A stretch of 64,000 nt of DNA from G963665185 sp049723905 (GTDB lineage: Bacteria > Desulfobacterota > Desulfovibrionia > Desulfovibrionales > Desulfovibrionaceae), in assembly GCF_049723905.1 (NCBI RefSeq), contig NZ_JBJKFD010000001.1, positions 1,550,001 through 1,614,000 on the forward strand, written 5' to 3'. A model generated the notes under the pieces. It did not search any database and was not told the origin of the DNA. It saw only the letters and a list, made by a program, of their open reading frames with translations. Both the position numbers and the translations under genes were made by a program. Each line of letters opens with the position of its first letter. Position 1 is the first letter of the stretch. Below are positions 35,195 to 42,773 of this stretch, piece by piece.

Positions 35195-36169
35195 ATGAGC
35201 GTCTGGAAAAAATGGCTGATTCCAGCCATATATTTTCTTTTTTTTCTCGCGGTCTACGTCACCCTGAGTGTTAACGATGCATTTGAAAAATTCTATGCAT
35301 TCAGTAGGCTGCATGAGGACATGGAGCTGGACGAGATGGTGCTTGCCGTGCCGGCCGCCATGTTCTGTCTTTGCCTCTATGTGCTCCACATCCATTACAG
35401 GATGCGGATGACCCACAAAAGGCTCAAGCACACCCACCGGGAACTGGAACGCACCCAGCACGAGTTGCGCCAGCTGGCTCTTGCCAAAGACGAATTTCTT
35501 TCCATGGCCTGCCACGAACTGAAGACTCCCCTGAACGGCATCATGGGAGCGCTCATGTTGGTGGAAAACAACGAGCTGGACAAAGACACGTCCGAAGGAA
35601 TCATGCTGGCCAAGGGCGCTGCAGGCGACATGAAGTTCCTGATCAACGACATCCTCGAACTTTCCGACATCAAGCACCATCACAGAAAACCCACGCTCAA
35701 GCCTTTTCCCATTCGAGAAACCCTGGACAGCATTGTCAGCATAATGCGCGCACAGGTGAAACTGAAAGGGCTGGAGCTTGAGCTTCAGGTGGACAGCAGT
35801 GTGCCGGAAATCATTATTTCGCACGAAGGCTGGATACGACTGACGGTTCTGAACATTCTGGGAAACGCCGCCAAATTCACACGTCAGGGAGGCATAACCC
35901 TCCGTTGCCGCTATGTGCCCTCACTGCCCGGCGGCAAACTCTTCATTGAAGTCTCGGATACCGGAGAAGGCATAGCCCCGGCCGACAGCGAACGAATTTT
36001 TCAGCCGTATTCCCAAAAGCAGCAAAGCAGTTCCGTATATGCGGGAATGGGACTGGGACTTTATGTGGTAAAGGAAATTATGGACCGCATGAATGCGGAA
36101 ATCCAGGTGACCAGCCGTGTGCAACAGGGAACCACATTTACCATGATCTTTCCCATAACTCAGGAATAG
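35195..36169 (+). CDS. Membrane sensor histidine kinase
   Basis: A 324-residue kinase. Two transmembrane helices (about 8-28 and 50-68) flank a very short periplasmic loop. A coiled coil follows, then a HisKA domain with phospho-acceptor His107 (MACHELKTPLNGI) and an HATPase domain with N box NILGNAAKF, G1 DTGEGIAP and G2 GMGLGLYVVKEIM. The short loop suggests sensing within the membrane or via a partner. No response regulator is adjacent, so it is an orphan. A TATAAT sits at 35156, about 40 bases upstream of the start. Confidence 0.9.
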   Translation: MSVWKKWLIPAIYFLFFLAVYVTLSVNDAFEKFYAFSRLHEDMELDEMVLAVPAAMFCLCLYVLHIHYRMRMTHKRLKHTHRELERTQHELRQLALAKDEFLSMACHELKTPLNGIMGALMLVENNELDKDTSEGIMLAKGAAGDMKFLINDILELSDIKHHHRKPTLKPFPIRETLDSIVSIMRAQVKLKGLELELQVDSSVPEIIISHEGWIRLTVLNILGNAAKFTRQGGITLRCRYVPSLPGGKLFIEVSDTGEGIAPADSERIFQPYSQKQQSSSVYAGMGLGLYVVKEIMDRMNAEIQVTSRVQQGTTFTMIFPITQE

Positions 36170-36261
36170 AATCGCTGAACTGGCTGAAGAAAATATCTCC
36201 ACAACACCCCCCGAAGAAATTCCCTTTATTCCCCAATAAAACCAGCCCCCAATAAAACCTG

Positions 36262-36310
36262 CCAAAAAATAAAGACCTGTAGAGAACTCCACAGGCCTTC
36301 CAAATTTTTT
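36262..36310. terminator. Terminator downstream of ybeY and of the histidine kinase
   Basis: An AGACCTGT/ACAGGCCT stem with a GAACTCC-type loop. On the minus strand it is followed by a T-rich run (TTATTTTTT) and ends the phoH-pgpH-ybeY unit. On the plus strand it is followed by AAATTTTTT and can end the kinase transcript. Confidence 0.75.
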
Positions 36311-36341
36311 CAGACAAAAGCCGAAACCAGCTGTCCCTCTC

Positions 36342-36809
36342 CTAATCCAACAGCACCGCATCCATGGCCGCTTCGGTCATGGCCTCCATTTCCGGTCCAT
36401 GATCCATGCCCATCAGGTGGAGCAGGCCATGCGTGATAAGTCGCACGGTATGTTCCAGCGGGTCCTGGCCGTACAAAAAGGCCTCGCGTTCCAAGGTCTC
36501 CACGGAAAGGACCAGATCACCCAAAAAAGCGTTGGCTTCGTCAGGAAGCAATGCGTCCAGTGAGTCTTCTGGAACATGGGAAGAGGAATCGGAAGAGTCC
36601 GCCGGAAAACTGAGAATGTTCGTCGGGCCCTTGCAGCCCATATGCTCCCGGTTCAATGCGGCAAGGCGGGTGTCGTCGGCAAGTTCCAGATCAAACGCGT
36701 CGGAGGTTGTGGAGCAGGCCTGGGCTATGCGCTCCAGCAGCGGTGCAAGTTCGCGTGGCGTCAACGGAAGACGAGGGTCGTAACGAAGCCTGCGGGCTCG
36801 GGTTATCAT
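36342..36809 (-). CDS. ybeY: Endoribonuclease YbeY
   Basis: Single-strand-specific metallo-endoribonuclease involved in 16S rRNA maturation and ribosome quality control, 155 residues. The zinc-binding motif HGLLHLMGMDH (H-x3-H-x5-H) lies near the C-terminus. The family segments LNREHMGCKGPTNILSFPAD and FLGDLVLS are clear. A Ser/Asp-rich insert (DSSDSSSHVPEDS) lengthens the loop after the NILSFPAD block. The start is the ATG in the ATGA overlap with pgpH. It is the last gene of the phoH-pgpH-ybeY operon. Confidence 0.94.
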   Translation of the reverse strand: MITRARRLRYDPRLPLTPRELAPLLERIAQACSTTSDAFDLELADDTRLAALNREHMGCKGPTNILSFPADSSDSSSHVPEDSLDALLPDEANAFLGDLVLSVETLEREAFLYGQDPLEHTVRLITHGLLHLMGMDHGPEMEAMTEAAMDAVLLD

Positions 36810-39226
36810 TTCACGACCTTGAGGTTGGAAGGAATGATCTCCCCTTCTTCGGAGCCGCTTTTTCCATTTGCCTGCTTGCTCTCCTCGTGCCTGCCTTTCT
36901 TTTTGCAAGCCACGTCCTTCTTTGTACAGGCGTCCTTTTTGTCCGTGCCTTCCTTTTTATCGGAATTTTCCTTTTTGTCGGATTTCCCCTTCGCATCGGG
37001 ATATTCTATCCGGGTATGGAAAATACCGGTGAGGATGCGGTGAAAGGCATCGGAAGCCTGATGCAGGTCCTTGAGGGTCAGTTCGGATTCGTCGAGCTGC
37101 CCGTCGGAAAAGATATTGCGGACCATCGTGTTGATGTGGCCCTTCAACCGGCTGGGTGTGGGGTCGCATAGCGTGCGGCTGGACGCCTCGATGACGTCTG
37201 CCAGAAGAATAAGACCTGCTTCCTTGGTCTGCGGTTTGGGACCGGGATACCTGTAATCTTCCTCGCGCAGCCCTTCGCCGCCCTTGTGCTCTTCCAGCTC
37301 CTGGGCCTTTTTGTAAAAAAAGGAAATGAGCGAAGTGCCGTGGTGCTGCCCGATGATTTCCGTGATCTCAGGCCCCAGCTTGTTCTGCTTGGCCAGCTCC
37401 ACGCCCTTTTTCACATGGCTTATGAGAATCAGCGCCGACATGCTGGGCGCGAGTTTGTCGTGCTTGTTGCCGCGGCCAAACTGGTTCTCGATAAAGTAGA
37501 GCGGGTTCTTGAGCTTGCCGATGTCGTGATACAGGGCGGACACCTTGGAAAGCAGGGGGTTGGCTCCGATGGCTCTGGCTCCGGCCTCCACCATGTTGGA
37601 GACGATAAGCGAGTGATGGTAGGTGCCCGGCGCATTGACCATCAGCTCCTGCAGCAACGGCTGTTCAAGATTCATCAGTTCCATCAGCCGCAGGCGTGAA
37701 GTGAAGCTGAAGGCCAGCTCCATTATGAAGCTGAGACAGATAAGCGTAAGCAGGGAAAACAGACCGCTTACCTGGCTGACCACGGCGCCCGCGCCCAACC
37801 AGCCGAAGCCGTGGAACCCGAGCATGCCGACGCCGCCCCAGGTCAACAGCTGCGTACCAAGCAGGGGAAAAACGCTGGTAAGCAGTTCACGACGCGACGC
37901 CGCCCGTTTGATAAAAAAGGTGTAGAACACGCCGCCGATGAAATAAAAAGCGAAAAGAGGCAGCCCGCCACCGGCCAGTTCGCTGCACAGAAAAGACAGC
38001 AGCAGGGTGGAGAAAAAGCACATGCTGTACGGGAAAAACATGGCCACCACACCGGCACCGCCCGCCACGGGCAGAAGAAATGCGTAGAGTTCCGGGGGCA
38101 AAGGCAAAAAATACAGGCTCTGCGACAGGGGGTCCTTGAGAACGCTCAGCAGTTTTGCCATGATTCCAAAAACCATCAGCATGGAGCCCAGGAACACCGC
38201 ATCCCGGTCGAGCAGCACCTTGCCCTTGCGTGCCCAGTGGGCCAGATACATTCCCAAAACAAGGAGCAGGCCCACCAGAAAAAGGCCCACGGCATGGGCA
38301 CGGCTGAAGTATTCGGGCTGGTCGGAATACAGGGCCAGCAGTTTGGTCTGCTGGTCGGGGGTAACCCGTTCGCCCTGCCGGACGATAATCTCGCCCTTGC
38401 GGATGTGGTTGTATACCGGCTCCACGGCCCCGCGCACTTCGTTCCGGCGCTGCAGGGTGCTTTCCCGGTTCAGGATAAGGCTGGGTTCGATAAGCGGATC
38501 GAGCAGGGAATTCATGGCCTTGCGGACGCGCAGCGGCTTGGACAGGTCGCGTTTGAGCAGCACATTGAAGTCCTGTTCAAAATCCTTGAGGTCCCGAAGT
38601 TCCCCAAGATCGCGCAGCAAACGCTCGTCTCCGGTGCTCAGATCGCGGATGATGATGCCGGAGGGATACTGTCCCACCTTGCGCAGGTCGGAGACGACGC
38701 CATCCTGCAGATAGGCTTTGATCCAGGGAAAGACAGGTCCGAGCAGCAGATTCTGAAAATCGGAGGACCGCCACATGCGGAATTCGGTTTTGCTGATTTC
38801 CCTGTTCAGCAGTTCGGAAATCTGCCAGCGGGCCTGTTCGCTTTCCCCCTGGGGAGTTTCATTTATCTGCTGAAAAATATTGTTTATTTCCTTTTCCAGC
38901 TCATCGGACGAAGAAATGCTCAGGTCGTAGACCGGCGGCTGGGCATCTGCCAACTCCTGTTGCTTGCGCCGGGTGGAATCGACATCCTCCACCAGGAAAT
39001 CCCGGTTGGCCGTAACGTCGCGGCCCGCAATTTCTCCAGCCAGGTATACCTCGCCAGGACGCTCGAAACGAAGACCGGACAGCCCCGCAACCACCAAAAC
39101 GGACAACATAAGGAACATGAGTCCCAGGCTGGGCCCGTTGGCAATAGGTTGCTTGCTGCGGTCTTTTTTGCCGCTACCGTTACCGTTTTTCTTTGTCTTT
39201 TTCTGCCGCGTGGCACTCATAGGCAT
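36806..39226 (-). CDS. PgpH-type 7TM-HD phosphohydrolase (putative c-di-AMP phosphodiesterase)
   Basis: Large membrane protein of 806 residues. There is an N-terminal transmembrane helix (about 32-50) and a long extracytoplasmic 7TMR-HDED domain (about 60-300), then seven helices (about 310-490) and a cytoplasmic HD domain. The HD block has HHSLIVSNMVEAGARA, then YHDIGKLKNPLYFIENQ and later HHGTSL. The C-terminal 70 residues are an unusual Lys/Asp/Glu-rich tail with repeats of SDKKE and TDKKD type. In Listeria PgpH degrades cyclic-di-AMP; whether this organism makes that nucleotide is not shown here. It overlaps phoH by about 45 bases and ybeY by four. Confidence 0.9.
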   Translation of the reverse strand: MPMSATRQKKTKKNGNGSGKKDRSKQPIANGPSLGLMFLMLSVLVVAGLSGLRFERPGEVYLAGEIAGRDVTANRDFLVEDVDSTRRKQQELADAQPPVYDLSISSSDELEKEINNIFQQINETPQGESEQARWQISELLNREISKTEFRMWRSSDFQNLLLGPVFPWIKAYLQDGVVSDLRKVGQYPSGIIIRDLSTGDERLLRDLGELRDLKDFEQDFNVLLKRDLSKPLRVRKAMNSLLDPLIEPSLILNRESTLQRRNEVRGAVEPVYNHIRKGEIIVRQGERVTPDQQTKLLALYSDQPEYFSRAHAVGLFLVGLLLVLGMYLAHWARKGKVLLDRDAVFLGSMLMVFGIMAKLLSVLKDPLSQSLYFLPLPPELYAFLLPVAGGAGVVAMFFPYSMCFFSTLLLSFLCSELAGGGLPLFAFYFIGGVFYTFFIKRAASRRELLTSVFPLLGTQLLTWGGVGMLGFHGFGWLGAGAVVSQVSGLFSLLTLICLSFIMELAFSFTSRLRLMELMNLEQPLLQELMVNAPGTYHHSLIVSNMVEAGARAIGANPLLSKVSALYHDIGKLKNPLYFIENQFGRGNKHDKLAPSMSALILISHVKKGVELAKQNKLGPEITEIIGQHHGTSLISFFYKKAQELEEHKGGEGLREEDYRYPGPKPQTKEAGLILLADVIEASSRTLCDPTPSRLKGHINTMVRNIFSDGQLDESELTLKDLHQASDAFHRILTGIFHTRIEYPDAKGKSDKKENSDKKEGTDKKDACTKKDVACKKKGRHEESKQANGKSGSEEGEIIPSNLKVVK

Positions 39227-40151
39227 CTACGATGCGTCCTACCAACGGGTGGCGGATGACATCGTCTTTTTTGAACCGGATAACACGGATTCCCCGGACC
39301 TTTTCCAGGATATTCACCGCGTTTACCAGACCGGAGGCCGAATTTCTCGGCAGGTCGATCTGGGTTACATCTCCGGTAATGACGGCCTTGGAGTTGAAGC
39401 CAAGGCGCGTAAGAAACATCTTCATCTGTTCGGGCGTCGTGTTCTGCGCCTCGTCCAGAATTATAAACGCATCATTGAGCGTACGCCCGCGCATGAAGGC
39501 CAGGGGCGCTATCTCAATGCGTCCGGTCTCCATCATTTCCTGCACCTTGCCGAAATCGAGCATGTCGTGCAAGGCGTCGTACAAAGGACGCAGGTAGGGG
39601 TTGATCTTCTCGACCAGATCCCCCGGCAAAAACCCGAGGTGCTCCCCGGCTTCGACGGCCGGACGCGTCAGCACCAGCCGCTTTACCTTGCGCTGCGTCA
39701 AAGCGGCAACAGCCATGGCAACGGCCAGATAGGTCTTGCCTGTACCGGCGGGCCCTATGCCGAAAACCATGTCGTTATCGTCTATGGCCTCAAAATATTC
39801 TTTTTGCGTCAGGGACTTGGGAGAAATTTTTGATTTTTTGGAAACCCGGATGGTCGTACCGTCGAAAACCCCGGCAATGTCGGCTTTCGGATTGGTTTCC
39901 AACATCTTGAGGCCCTGGTCTATGTCATTGGGCCCCACAGAGCGTCCGGCCCGGAGCCGACCGTACAATTGTACCATAAGGCTGCTTACGGACTCCAGGG
40001 TTTGCTCGTCGTCCCCATCCAGCACCACGAAATTGCCCCGGCTGTCCAAAGCCACTCCGCTCCCTTCGCTGATCAGCTTCAGGTTGCGGTTGTGCGGGCC
40101 GAAAAGTTCCGCAGCGAGTTTGTTATCATCAAATTCAAGGCGACGTATCAC
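39180..40151 (-). CDS. phoH: PhoH family ATPase
   Basis: A 323-residue P-loop ATPase of the PhoH/YbeZ type, linked to RNA metabolism with YbeY. The Walker A motif is GPAGTGKTYLAVAMA and the Walker B region IILDEAQNTTPEQMKMFLTRLG. An N-terminal KH-like domain (about 10-80) precedes the ATPase domain. The start is GTG 40151 with GGAGGGG upstream. It is the first gene of the phoH-pgpH-ybeY unit, an arrangement known from many bacteria. Confidence 0.95.
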   Translation of the reverse strand: MIRRLEFDDNKLAAELFGPHNRNLKLISEGSGVALDSRGNFVVLDGDDEQTLESVSSLMVQLYGRLRAGRSVGPNDIDQGLKMLETNPKADIAGVFDGTTIRVSKKSKISPKSLTQKEYFEAIDDNDMVFGIGPAGTGKTYLAVAMAVAALTQRKVKRLVLTRPAVEAGEHLGFLPGDLVEKINPYLRPLYDALHDMLDFGKVQEMMETGRIEIAPLAFMRGRTLNDAFIILDEAQNTTPEQMKMFLTRLGFNSKAVITGDVTQIDLPRNSASGLVNAVNILEKVRGIRVIRFKKDDVIRHPLVGRIVDAYECHAAEKDKEKR

Positions 40152-40340
40152 GTAAAAAAAGCCCCTCCGAGCAGTGTCCGTTTCTCGAAGTTTACTCCGA
40201 GTAGGGCCTGCTTACCTCTTTTTCCCTACCCCGTCCATAGCACCAAAAGATGCCATCAACCACCCGGAATAAGGCTGTAATTTGTTAATTAAGACTTTTG
40301 CAACAGCAGGCAAGAGTTGTTTTTCAAACTTCCTTTCCTG

Positions 40341-40369
40341 TTGACACATGCATAAAACAGCAATAAAAA
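40341..40369 (+). promoter_or_regulatory. Sigma-70-type promoter for the DeoR-MFS unit
   Basis: TTGACA at 40341, a 17-base spacer and TAAAAA at 40364, followed by an A-rich stretch up to the ATG choices at 40388, 40397 and 40412. The rest of the 236-base gap to phoH shows nothing else clear. Confidence 0.6.
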
Positions 40370-40387
40370 GCATAAAACTGAATAAAA

Positions 40388-41194
40388 ATGCAAAACATGG
40401 AACTCTGCACTATGTCCTCAAATTTTTCGGAAAAACTCCCCGAGGAACGACGCCAGTCGATACTGGAAATTCTGCAGCGCGAGGGGAAAATTGCCACCCC
40501 GGACCTGAGCCGCCGCCTTGGCGTTTCCATAGACACCATCCGGCGGGACATGAAGTATCTGGAAGCGGCAGGCCGGTTGGACCGCGTCCACGGAGGCGCC
40601 CTGCCCAGAACGCCTTGCGCACTTCCTTTCCAGGCCAGGCAACAGCAGGACATGACAGCACGCCGGGTCATTGCCCGTGAAGCCGCCGGTTTTATACGGC
40701 CGGATCAGGTGGTTTTCATCGACAGCGGCACGACCGCAGAGGAAACAGCCCGCCACCTGCCGACCGATCTCCGGGCCACGATCATAACGCCCAGCCCTCC
40801 GGTCGCCATGGCGCTGGCCGGCCATTCCGGAATCAAAGTCATCATGCCCGGCGGGGTGTTGGATGTATCCACCATGGCACTCAGCGGCCCGGCAACCTGT
40901 CAGGCAATCCGCGAGATTCGGGCAGACGTCTGCATTCTGGGGGTCTGCAGCATCCACCCCGAGGCGGGAGTCACCACTGTCAGCTACGACGAAGTCGCCA
41001 CCAAGCGGGCCATGATAGCCAATTCACACTCTGTGATAGCCCCGGTTGTGGGGGAAAAAATCGGCACCGCCGCTCCGTACGAAGTGGCACCATTGGCAGG
41101 TCTTACCCACATCATCACGGAGATTGCCTTGGAAAATGAACTCGTTGTTCCGTACACCAATGCGGGAATTACCATCATAACAGCTCAGGAATAG
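40388..41194 (+). CDS. DeoR/GlpR family transcriptional regulator
   Basis: A 268-residue repressor-type regulator. The N-terminal helix-turn-helix (about 20-75) includes RRQSILEILQREGKI and the recognition helix region SRRLGVSIDTIRRDM. A DeoR C-terminal sensor domain of the sugar-isomerase fold follows, with FIDSGTTAEETARHL. These proteins usually respond to a phosphorylated sugar or related metabolite and control an adjacent carbohydrate gene. The next gene, nine bases downstream, is an MFS transporter, so that is the likely target. Three in-frame ATG codons near the start make the N-terminus uncertain by up to eight residues. Confidence 0.88.
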   Translation: MQNMELCTMSSNFSEKLPEERRQSILEILQREGKIATPDLSRRLGVSIDTIRRDMKYLEAAGRLDRVHGGALPRTPCALPFQARQQQDMTARRVIAREAAGFIRPDQVVFIDSGTTAEETARHLPTDLRATIITPSPPVAMALAGHSGIKVIMPGGVLDVSTMALSGPATCQAIREIRADVCILGVCSIHPEAGVTTVSYDEVATKRAMIANSHSVIAPVVGEKIGTAAPYEVAPLAGLTHIITEIALENELVVPYTNAGITIITAQE

Positions 41195-41203
41195 GGCAAG
41201 ACA

Positions 41204-42391
41204 ATGCAAAGAATATCCAATGCCCGACATGCCGTGCTTGCCATTTTTTTCATCAACGGATTCATCCTGGCAAGCTGGGTCCCCCATATTCCCCTGGTAA
41301 AGGAACGGCTGGGCCTTGGCGAAGCCGCACTGGGACTGGCGCTGTTGGCCATGGCTGCGGGCGCGGTGGCAACCATGCCTCTTTCCGGACTTTGGAGCAA
41401 CCGGCAGGGGAGCGGCAGAGTCACTGCCTGGGCGGCTTTCTGTTTCAGCTTGGCCCTGCCCCTGCCCACGCTGGCTCCGGGATTGGCCTCCCTTATGGCT
41501 GCTCTGGCTGTTTTCGGTGCCTGCAACGGCGCCATGGACGTGGCCATGAACGCGCAGGCCGTGGCCGTGGAAAAGCACCACGGCTCGCCGCTCATGTCGT
41601 CGTTTCATGGATTTTTCAGCCTGGGTGGATTGGCAGGATCGGGCACGGGTGCTCTGGCTTTGGGGCTGGGCATGCCCCCTGCGGTGCATGTGGGTGCGGT
41701 CTGCGCAATCGCCCTGCCCGTTTGTCTCATAGCCTGCAAACATCTTCTGCCCAGCCAGGCGGACATCCGCAGCACTGGCCCCAAATTCGTCCTGCCCAAA
41801 GGCTCTCTTTTGGGATTGGGTGCACTCGCCTTTTTGGTGTTGGCCGCCGAGGGAGCCATGATGGACTGGAGCGCAGTCTACATGCGCTCGGTTCTTTTCA
41901 GTGAACAAGGTGTGGCAGCTACCGGCTATGCCGCTTTTTCCCTGGCCATGGCCGCAGGACGGCTTTTCGGCGACCGTTTTGTGGCCCAGGCAGGTCCGGT
42001 CCGGCTGACCAGAATCACCGCCCTTCTCGCTGCCTGCGGCCTGTGGCTGGCCCTTGCCGTTACCCACTCCGCAATAGCCCTGGTCGGGTTCGCCTGCGTC
42101 GGGCTGGGCATGTCCAACCTCATTCCCGTGCTGTTCAGCGCAGCCGGGTCGCATTCCGAATCCGGGGCAGGGCCGGGCATTGCCGCTGTGGCAACTGCCG
42201 GATATTTCGGACTGCTCGCCGGGCCGCCCACCATCGGTTTCCTGGCCGAATATCTGGGACTGCCCGTGGCCCTCGGCTGCATTGGAGGGGGAATTGCCGT
42301 GGTGGCGTTGCTTGCCGGGCTGACGAAATCCCCCGATATGGCTTCCAACGGGGGAGAGCAAGCCACTCCCGAAGTTGTTGCCGAAGACTGA
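41204..42391 (+). CDS. MFS transporter (YbjJ-like)
   Basis: Twelve-helix major facilitator protein of 395 residues. It begins ARHAVLAIFFINGFILASWVPHIPLVKERLGL, in which FINGF and the short periplasmic loop match the YbjJ/FucP-like set. GACNGAMDVAMNAQAVAVEK in the first half and EGAMMDWSAVYM in the second are also typical of the group. The substrate is unknown; sugars or related small molecules are likely given the DeoR partner. A ribosome site (AGGAATAGGG) overlaps the end of the regulator gene. Confidence 0.85.
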   Translation: MQRISNARHAVLAIFFINGFILASWVPHIPLVKERLGLGEAALGLALLAMAAGAVATMPLSGLWSNRQGSGRVTAWAAFCFSLALPLPTLAPGLASLMAALAVFGACNGAMDVAMNAQAVAVEKHHGSPLMSSFHGFFSLGGLAGSGTGALALGLGMPPAVHVGAVCAIALPVCLIACKHLLPSQADIRSTGPKFVLPKGSLLGLGALAFLVLAAEGAMMDWSAVYMRSVLFSEQGVAATGYAAFSLAMAAGRLFGDRFVAQAGPVRLTRITALLAACGLWLALAVTHSAIALVGFACVGLGMSNLIPVLFSAAGSHSESGAGPGIAAVATAGYFGLLAGPPTIGFLAEYLGLPVALGCIGGGIAVVALLAGLTKSPDMASNGGEQATPEVVAED

Positions 42392-42773
42392 ATCGTCGCC
42401 ACTTGCCGCGGTGGTCTTCCTTGTGTTGTGGCCCGCCGTAAAATTCTGCCAGCCTGCCTTGTTTCCGCCACCAAGGCAGCGCGTCTTGAGCGTCTTCCCT
42501 GTCTGGCCACATATCTGGGGACAGAATCGACAAATTCCCGGCTCCTTCCCCATGTCTTTCACGGCCAGAATATCTCGTTTTTTCCCGCATATCCCCGAAC
42601 CGCAAGGGAAACGTAATCACAATGTCACAGTCCGCTGCAATACCGATCTGGATATCCCTTTATGTATTATGGATAGCAGAAAAATTTTGTAGCCAGTTTC
42701 GTTTACAACATCCTTCAAAGGCACCCCTACCCCCTCCGTGCCCGATGGAATGGCAGACAGCTGAAAAAACCGG
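42392..42773. other. Intergenic region without recognised elements
   Basis: I see no gene and no clear terminator or promoter in these 382 bases. The open frames here are short and compositionally unlike genes. The promoter of the GGDEF-EAL gene should lie in the AT-richer right half. Confidence 0.4.
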
